Made by a program: the position numbers and the translations under genes. The notes beneath the pieces are model-generated. The model was not told the DNA's origin. It did not search any database and was given only the letters and a program-made list of their open reading frames with translations. Shown piece by piece: positions 31,813 through 36,264 of a stretch of 36,264 bases of DNA. The DNA is taken from contig CAYNOT010000029.1 in the NCBI GenBank assembly GCA_964398945.1, positions 1 to 36,264 on the forward strand, read 5' to 3'. Source of the stretch: JBGTGG01 sp964398945. Lineage in GTDB: Bacteria > Bacteroidota > Bacteroidia > Cytophagales > Cyclobacteriaceae. Position 1 is the stretch's first letter. The number at the start of each line of letters is the position of its first letter.

Positions 31813-33520
31813 TGCGCGTCCACCAATAGATCGCTTCTAAAGTTGCACGAAGTTCAGGTGTGGCCCGTTCGTAACCAGGCCCCACGACCTCCTGTCCGAC
31901 TCGCTCTCCGAAGTCGATCCGCTTGAACCATCCTTGTGACTTCGAGGCTGCTGCAAGGGTAGCTCGAGCCACAGGGTTATCGCCTACTCGACATCCGGCA
32001 AGATTTAATACGCCGCCTGACGCATTACGCGTGCCCTGACTAAGGTGTCCTTCGCCCCAAATCTCCTCTGCGATAGCCACCAGTGCGAGTACATCAGGCC
32101 ATCCAAGTCCATTGAATAGTGCTTCTTCAGTCGCATGACCGGCACCCCATGAGATAACCTTCACACCCTCCTGATCCACCGGCGCTCGCTCCGCGGCAGT
32201 AAGCGGCCGGTCGTCATCCATGAGTAGCGCCGTTCGATAGCCAAGCTTGGCGTACGCAGCGGCGCGGGTGGCTGCTTGAGGGATGCCATTTCCGTTGGAA
32301 ATCGCAATACCGGCGAGCGCAAGCGGATCTTGCCCCTGACTGATCCAGTAGTAATCCAGCCCCCTTACAAGTCCGATCTCTGTTGGACCTTCGGCAACGA
32401 TGATCGACGCGGCCAGGAAGGACTCGGCGTTCTGGCGGACAAGGGCCTGCGTGTCCATGCCCGTTTGGGTGTCGGCCACGTTGGCAATTTCATGCGTGCC
32501 CAAAATGGGATCGCAGTGTGCAATCGCAAGCTCGGTGGCGCGCAACTCACGCACCACGACTGGCGAATGCGTCGTCAAGAAGACCTGAGGCCCTCCATCA
32601 TCCCCCGCACCGAGCAGCCTGAGGAACCGGGCAATTCGGTGGGGTTCCAGACCGAACTCCGCTTCATCGACCAGCGCGATGCCTGCCGGAGCCATGCGGC
32701 TATGAAACAGCCCCGCCACCAGCAATCGCGAAGATCCTGTACCTAAGCGACGAAGGGGAACCCCTTGGTTGTCGTGCAACGCCAGCGAAGCATTCCAGCC
32801 GGGAATGCCAAATGCATCCAGCAGCACCTGCACGTCCTGGGCGGGCCGAATTCCGAGCTCCCTGGCTCGTTCATTCACCTGCGTGACGACCGCCTCGACC
32901 TCGGCATCAACCCCCTCCTCGTCGGCTGCCTGCTCCCTCAGTCCCCTGGCAGCTCGCGCCACAAGCGACCGGACAGAGAACTGAGGCTCAGCCAAGCGCT
33001 GGAGGATGGACTGCCTAGCCCACCGCAGATGGGTGACAGGTGACTGGTCTAGAACGACCGGCGCAATCAGGGCTCGATGTGGCAGCGACAGGTCCCGGGG
33101 CTCTTGGCCAGCAGTCCGGTCGGAGAACAGTGACCAATAGCCCTCCAAGTCCTCCCCTACTGCCAGCCGCAGGGTAAGCACATCCTCCAATAGCTCTCCT
33201 GGCTCGTCTTCCACCTCGCGCGTCAGCGGGTTCCAGCCTCGTAGATAGTCGCCATACCGATCAACATCCTTTAGTTCATCGGGCAGTTCACCCAACGTAA
33301 CGAAGATCTCAAATCCTGCCGCCGGATCTAGACGAAAAAAGTCTGTGTCGTAGAAGACTTCGCGCCGAGTGGACGACATCGCCAAAGCGATGGCATCTAG
33401 AACGGTGCTCTTCCCAAAATCGCCTGAACCGAGAATGGCGTTCATGCCCGGCCTCGGCATCCAGTCCATCCATTGGATACCGCGGAAACGTCGAATTGAA
33501 ACTTTCCGTATCCGGCTCAT
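31796..33520 (-). CDS. gajA: Gabija protein GajA, class 2 OLD-family ATPase-TOPRIM nuclease
   Basis: A 574-residue protein, close to the length of known GajA. Its ABC ATPase head has Walker A GSGDFGKST at 31-39, signature LGTGSSRL at 259-266, Walker B IALVDEAEFGLEP at 281-293 and H-loop TTHSP at 316-320. The C-terminal TOPRIM nuclease has VAEGPTE at 375-381 (catalytic Glu377), LLMDDDRP with Asp435-437, and a later AGHATEEAL. OLD nucleases nick or cut DNA with two metals; GajA forms the core tetramer and is held off by normal nucleotide levels. AGGGG lies 7 bases before the ATG at 33520. It is the first gene of the two-gene operon, downstream of the integrase block on the same strand. Confidence 0.88.
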   Translation of the reverse strand: MSRIRKVSIRRFRGIQWMDWMPRPGMNAILGSGDFGKSTVLDAIALAMSSTRREVFYDTDFFRLDPAAGFEIFVTLGELPDELKDVDRYGDYLRGWNPLTREVEDEPGELLEDVLTLRLAVGEDLEGYWSLFSDRTAGQEPRDLSLPHRALIAPVVLDQSPVTHLRWARQSILQRLAEPQFSVRSLVARAARGLREQAADEEGVDAEVEAVVTQVNERARELGIRPAQDVQVLLDAFGIPGWNASLALHDNQGVPLRRLGTGSSRLLVAGLFHSRMAPAGIALVDEAEFGLEPHRIARFLRLLGAGDDGGPQVFLTTHSPVVVRELRATELAIAHCDPILGTHEIANVADTQTGMDTQALVRQNAESFLAASIIVAEGPTEIGLVRGLDYYWISQGQDPLALAGIAISNGNGIPQAATRAAAYAKLGYRTALLMDDDRPLTAAERAPVDQEGVKVISWGAGHATEEALFNGLGWPDVLALVAIAEEIWGEGHLSQGTRNASGGVLNLAGCRVGDNPVARATLAAASKSQGWFKRIDFGERVGQEVVGPGYERATPELRATLEAIYWWTRSGQDA

Positions 33521-33564
33521 GCGCGTCCCCTAGCCTTCCCTTGCCTTCCCTAAAGTTTCCCCGA

Positions 33565-33679
33565 GCGAGGCCAGCCCTCGCCTATGGACTCAATTACAGC
33601 CACCCCACAACGTTTCTGTAATCTACAGCCAGCACGCGTTGACGCGGAAACTTTCAGGAACCCCGCTTCCAGCCTGAAA
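33565..33679. promoter_or_regulatory. Inverted repeats in the gap upstream of gajA
   Basis: The gap 33521-33688 holds GCGAGG/CCTCGC (33565-33581), ATTACAG/CTGTAAT (33591-33597 and 33616-33622) and TTTCAGG/CCTGAAA (33652-33658 and 33673-33679). These could serve as operators for gajA or as a weak terminator for the integrase operon. AAAGTTTCC/GGAAACTTT words recur in both orientations. I could not fix a promoter. Confidence 0.35.
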
Positions 33680-33688
33680 CTTCCTGAG

Positions 33689-34171
33689 CTACTCCTTGCT
33701 CGCCAACTGTCGCAACGCCTCCCGCCTACGCTGAGCCTCCAGCTGCCCTTCGGCCTCGTCAGCCAGCGCGCGCAAGGCATCCGCATACACCCGCGTCCAC
33801 GCCTCCCGCTCATCCAAGTCGGCCCATGGCAGGCCGAACGCTTCGCCCAGCGTCAGCCCATCCACTCGGTCGTCCGCGACTGCCGCCAGGTAGACCACGT
33901 CCTCCACCGTGAGCAGATGGCCAAGGATGTTGCCGTCCTCGTCCAGCGCCCAAGGCTGAGGTGCCAGCAGGTCGGCCAGCGTCCCGAAGCGCAGGCCCGT
34001 CGCGCGGGCGAGCAGCCCTTCCAGTGCATCGGCGGCCGCCTGATGCCGGCGAAGGTCGCCGGCATTGCGCAGGGCTTCAATGACCGCCTTGGCGCGCGCG
34101 TCAGCCTTTGCTCGCCGCTGGGCCAGCGCTTCCTTTGCTTCCTGCGGTGTGCGCTTTGCTGCGATGGCCAA
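33689..34171 (-). CDS. Hypothetical protein overlapping the integrase gene end
   Basis: A 160-residue helical, charged protein (MAIAAKRTPQEAKEALAQRR...) with a long basic N-terminal helix, a central LTVEDVVYLAAVADDRVDG and a C-terminal AEGQLEAQRRREALRQLASKE. I do not recognise the family. Its ATG lies 71 bases inside the 3' end of the integrase gene in another frame, so the two are transcribed and probably translated together. An accessory role in recombination (directionality factor or integrase partner) is possible by position, but it is larger than typical excisionases and shows no clear helix-turn-helix. Confidence 0.65.
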   Translation of the reverse strand: MAIAAKRTPQEAKEALAQRRAKADARAKAVIEALRNAGDLRRHQAAADALEGLLARATGLRFGTLADLLAPQPWALDEDGNILGHLLTVEDVVYLAAVADDRVDGLTLGEAFGLPWADLDEREAWTRVYADALRALADEAEGQLEAQRRREALRQLASKE

Positions 34172-35993
34172 GGGCGCGCCTCGAGGGGAGGTTCAATGGA
34201 GGGTCTCGGATTTCGTCCAGCATGGGGCGGTCCGGGCCCTTGAGGATATTCCAAACGCGCGGACTGGTGGCGATCATCGCCCCCTCGACCTTGTCCATGG
34301 CTTCCTGGAGCGCCGGCCACTCCTGCTGGCTGTACCGCTCGGTGACCTTGGCCATCTTGCCGCCGTCGTCCTGGTTGCTGTGGTGGTTGAGCAGCTGGCT
34401 TACCACGTGGCCAGGGAGCAACTTGCCGGCGAACCGTCCCAAGGTACGGCGCAAGTCATGCGGAGTCAGGCCGATGTCGATGCCGCGTTCGGGGTCCAGG
34501 AGGCCGGCGTCCAGCCGGACGTTGTGCAAGATGGCCTTGCTGTCGGTGTGGTGACCTTCCTTGGACTTCGGATTGCGCGCGGGGAACACCCAGCGGGCCA
34601 GGTTGGCCAGTTGCCGCTCGATGTGGGCCACCCGCTGCTTGTCGCCTTCTCGCTTGGCCTTGGCCAGTTCCTTGGTCAGTGCGCGCTCTTTCATATAGCT
34701 GTCGTCGAAACGCCATCGAAGGATCCGCTCGGCGAAATACGCCACCGGCAACAACTGGATCTGTCCGTTCTTGGTGTCGTGGAAGAACACCTGGGAGCCA
34801 CGCAGGCCGGTAGTGGGGTTCTTGGCGTTGGGCTTGGGCGCCAGCCACACCCAAGACACGATCTGCAGGCTCAACTCTTCGGGCGAGCAGCTTTCGTAGC
34901 GTCGCAGCTTGGCGCCCTCATTGCGTCGCGCACCCCACAGCAAGGTCAGCAGGACATAGTCCACGCCGACGGCGTTGTGACCATTCTGCATGTCGCGCCG
35001 CCCCACCAACGCCTTGAGAACCGTGGGCAGGGTCTGCTGGCCGGTCGCCGAGTCATCCGTACCCAACGGATTACGCACCCTGGCGTTTTCGTAGTGGGTC
35101 GCCAGCTCTCGGGAGGAACGGTAGCGCTCCTGTTCACGCAGCACATCGAAGGGGTTGTAGCCTAAGGCGGGCGGGCGCCCCCGCTGGGTGGCCAGCTTGC
35201 GTTCGGCGGCAATGGCGCGTGTGACGGCACGCGCTGCATTGCCCATCGTCTGCTCGGTTGCTGAAAGCCCCGCCGCATACGCCAGCTCGATGTCCTTGCC
35301 GGTCAAGCCCAGACGCACCCAGTCTTCCAGCCTGAGCGTCCACCACTTGCCCTGCTTGGCAATGAAAGTCTTGAGCTCGGGCTTCAACCGATTGGACTGC
35401 TGCATGCACGAGTGCCGCAGGGCATTCCAGGCGTTCAGGATGTCCTTGTCCGCCAACCCCGCAATGGCCTTTTCGGCCAACACAACCTCATCGCGTTCAA
35501 GCCGCGTGAGCGAGTCGCGCACGCCTTCCACGCCCCCCTTCTTGGCCTTGCCGCGGGCCAGCTTGTCCTCCAGATGGGCCAGGTAGGCCCGCAGCGCGTC
35601 GCCCACCGTTGTGCCTTTGGCCTGCTGTCGCTCTGTCTCGATACGGATCCGCTCGCGCGGATCCTCGCCGGTCTGCCGGATGTGATGACGCTGCGCGCCC
35701 GCCAGTTCATGCGCACGGGCCAACGTCAGCTCTTGGACGGAGCCCAGGGCCAGCCGACGCCGGACGCCTTTGTGTTGCATCCGCAGTTCGTAGAACACGC
35801 CCGTGGGGCCGACGTAGAAGCCAAAGCCGGCGGGCGCACCGGGGGTGTCGTCAACAAAGCGGTAGGGCTCACCCTTTTCGTTGGGGACAAAGACAACTTT
35901 GCCGTTCGCATCCAGTTCGGGACGCTCGGCCATGGTCAGGGAACGCAATTGAGCCTGAGTCAGGCGATACTTCTGTAAGGCGACTTTTGCCAT
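34101..35993 (-). CDS. int: Tyrosine recombinase (integrase)
   Basis: A 630-residue site-specific integrase, long for the family. The N-terminal arm-binding part ends with YELRMQHKGVRRRLALGS, the beta-sheet seen in P4-like integrases. A long middle SAM-like region follows, then the catalytic domain: GARRNEG (about 357), TPHDLRRTLG (His512, Arg515), LLNHHSN (His537/538) and ERYSQQEW with the nucleophile Tyr near 554. LNHH replaces the usual LGH. The ATG at 35993 has AGAGG 8 bases upstream; a GTG three codons earlier is in frame. The start codon overlaps an ATGGTCCA repeat, so integrase bound there could repress its own translation or transcription. It lies 202 bases inside attR, as usual for integrating elements, and would join attP to the 5' end of mutS. 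Confidence 0.9.
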   Translation of the reverse strand: MAKVALQKYRLTQAQLRSLTMAERPELDANGKVVFVPNEKGEPYRFVDDTPGAPAGFGFYVGPTGVFYELRMQHKGVRRRLALGSVQELTLARAHELAGAQRHHIRQTGEDPRERIRIETERQQAKGTTVGDALRAYLAHLEDKLARGKAKKGGVEGVRDSLTRLERDEVVLAEKAIAGLADKDILNAWNALRHSCMQQSNRLKPELKTFIAKQGKWWTLRLEDWVRLGLTGKDIELAYAAGLSATEQTMGNAARAVTRAIAAERKLATQRGRPPALGYNPFDVLREQERYRSSRELATHYENARVRNPLGTDDSATGQQTLPTVLKALVGRRDMQNGHNAVGVDYVLLTLLWGARRNEGAKLRRYESCSPEELSLQIVSWVWLAPKPNAKNPTTGLRGSQVFFHDTKNGQIQLLPVAYFAERILRWRFDDSYMKERALTKELAKAKREGDKQRVAHIERQLANLARWVFPARNPKSKEGHHTDSKAILHNVRLDAGLLDPERGIDIGLTPHDLRRTLGRFAGKLLPGHVVSQLLNHHSNQDDGGKMAKVTERYSQQEWPALQEAMDKVEGAMIATSPRVWNILKGPDRPMLDEIRDPPLNLPSRRALGHRSKAHTAGSKGSAGPAASKG

Positions 35994-36081
35994 GGTCCAC
36001 ACCTCTACGCGTGGCTAATGGATGGTCCACGGGACCAAAGTCAGCGCCCCGCCCTTCGTTTACGGTCCATCTATGGACCAT
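35992..36081. promoter_or_regulatory. Right arm-type repeats and integrase promoter region
   Basis: ATGGTCCA occurs at 35992-35999 and 36022-36029, and an inverted pair, GGTCCAT (36064-36070) with ATGGACC (36073-36079), forms a 16-bp near-palindrome. The same octamer is at the left end. The sites overlap the integrase start and the space where its promoter and the new mutS promoter must lie, so binding could control both. Confidence 0.65.
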
Positions 36082-36125
36082 CGGAGTCGCCTTGAAACGT
36101 ATTTTAGCCCCTTTTTGAGCCCGCG

Positions 36126-36264
36126 ATGCAAGATCCAAAAACCACGCAACCCATTGATATCAAAGCATCCGGCAAGTTAGCCAAGGGCGCGCAGGAACAT
36201 ACCCCGCTAATGAAGCAGTTCTTCGCAGCCAAGTCCGACTACCCGGACCTGCTGCTGTTCTTCC
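36126..36264 (+). CDS. mutS: DNA mismatch repair protein MutS, element-supplied N-terminus (partial)
   Basis: The frame from the ATG at 36126 reads MQDPKTTQPIDIKASGKLAK, GAQ, then EHTPLMK across attR and QFFAAKSDYPDLLLFF into host DNA, running off the window. HTP-M---F-----P--LLFF is the conserved start of the MutS mismatch-recognition domain. The first 29 codons or so come from the element and use more A/T-ending codons (TTA, CTA, AAA, CAA, ATT) than the host part. MutS binds mismatches and starts repair with MutL. The element thus replaces the native start and promoter while keeping the frame. The upstream GTATTTTAG could be a -10 region; the ribosome binding site is weak (GAG 8 bases away). 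Confidence 0.9.
   Translation, partial: MQDPKTTQPIDIKASGKLAKGAQEHTPLMKQFFAAKSDYPDLLLFF
36195..36217 (+). other. attR: right attachment site in mutS
   Basis: It matches 33-55 at 20 of 23 bases. All three differences are synonymous in the EHTPLMK reading frame, and the last 8 bases (36210-36217) are identical to attL. After the core the right side continues as host mutS (CAGTTCTTCGC). Confidence 0.8.

Larger units (their letters stand above)
48..36217. mobile_element. Integrative mobilizable element inserted in the 5' end of mutS
   Basis: The borders are set by a 23-bp near-repeat (33-55 and 36195-36217), whose last 8 bases, ATGAAGCA, are identical (48-55 and 36210-36217). Both copies encode EHTPLMK of MutS. 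Inside lie a tyrosine integrase reading away from the right end, a TrfA-like initiator with iterons, a MobF relaxase with an oriT candidate, and much defence cargo. I see no VirB/Tra secretion genes and no coupling protein, so transfer would need a helper system. Whether it should be called an IME or an integrating plasmid is a matter of definition; the rep module implies that the excised circle can replicate. The exact crossover base within the 8-bp core cannot be fixed from sequence. Confidence 0.88.

Noticed and set aside
33550..33813. 87-codon minus-strand frame upstream of gajA
   Set aside because: It overlaps the 160-residue gene in another frame, crosses several inverted repeats and has an Arg/Gly/Cys-rich composition typical of a shadow frame.
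34065..35165. 366-codon open frame opposite the integrase gene
   Set aside because: It is antisense to the integrase catalytic region. The translation has no motifs and carries typical reverse-strand bias.
1..36264. Search for mating-pore, coupling-protein, partition and tRNA genes
   Set aside because: No VirB/Tra, VirD4/TraD or ParA/ParB motifs and no tRNA-like cloverleaf were seen in any frame. The element is treated as mobilizable and not self-transmissible.

Overview
The window is almost exactly one integrated mobile element (about 48 to 36217) sitting in the 5' end of mutS in a high-GC gammaproteobacterium. The mutS codons on the right (HTPLMKQFFAAKSDYPDLLLFF) and the gene content suggest the Xanthomonadaceae (Xanthomonas/Stenotrophomonas/Lysobacter group); this is inference from protein sequence and was not searched. 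The left edge carries the displaced native start of mutS (reading ...EHTPLMK, then a stop 5 codons later). The right edge carries a replacement mutS start, supplied by the element, that reads into the host gene in frame through the same EHTPLMK peptide. The two copies differ only at synonymous third codon positions.

Layout, left to right. (1) 1-231: attL and two ATGGTCCA arm-type repeats. (2) 232-1917: a small plus-strand block with an unknown gene, a KlcA/ArdB-type antirestriction gene, another small gene and a 9-codon ORF, punctuated by hairpins and closed by a strong terminator. (3) 1932-3143, minus: a type IV pilin and two paralogous small DNA-binding-like proteins. (4) 3360-4475: a possible uracil-DNA-glycosylase-fold protein, then 27-bp repeats. 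(5) 4869-8646: DUF3800 protein plus a Rad50/SMC-like ATPase with a CxxC hook, a candidate defence pair. (6) 8905-11100: a plasmid replication module, with a TrfA-like initiator, a second initiator-like protein fused to a GIY-YIG nuclease, five 16-bp iterons and an AT-rich stretch; a 120-bp dispersed repeat lies at each end. (7) 11515-14480: HEPN RNase plus UvrD-like helicase, flanked by perfect 46-bp direct repeats. (8) 14682-19255, minus: a complete type III restriction-modification system. (9) 19450-20523: DUF4238 protein. (10) 20724-23012: a large pilin fused to seven Cys-rich repeats and a tip-like domain. (11) 23269-24745, minus: Panacea/SocA-type toxin-antitoxin pair. (12) 24804-29059: MobF relaxase/helicase, accessory protein and a hairpin-rich oriT candidate. 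(13) 29241-30384: small unknown genes. (14) 30385-33520, minus: Gabija defence system (GajB, GajA). (15) 33689-35993, minus: unknown protein and tyrosine integrase. (16) attR and mutS.

Read together, this is an integrative and mobilizable element, or an integrating plasmid. It has its own integrase, replication origin, relaxase and oriT, but no type IV secretion system, coupling protein, pilus assembly ATPase or prepilin peptidase. It must therefore borrow a conjugation apparatus, and its two pilins could only be assembled by host or helper machinery. The cargo is dominated by defence: type III R-M, Gabija, two further candidate effector/ATPase pairs and a toxin-antitoxin pair, next to an antirestriction gene that would protect the element on entry. 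The repeats at module borders suggest assembly by recombination between short shared sequences.
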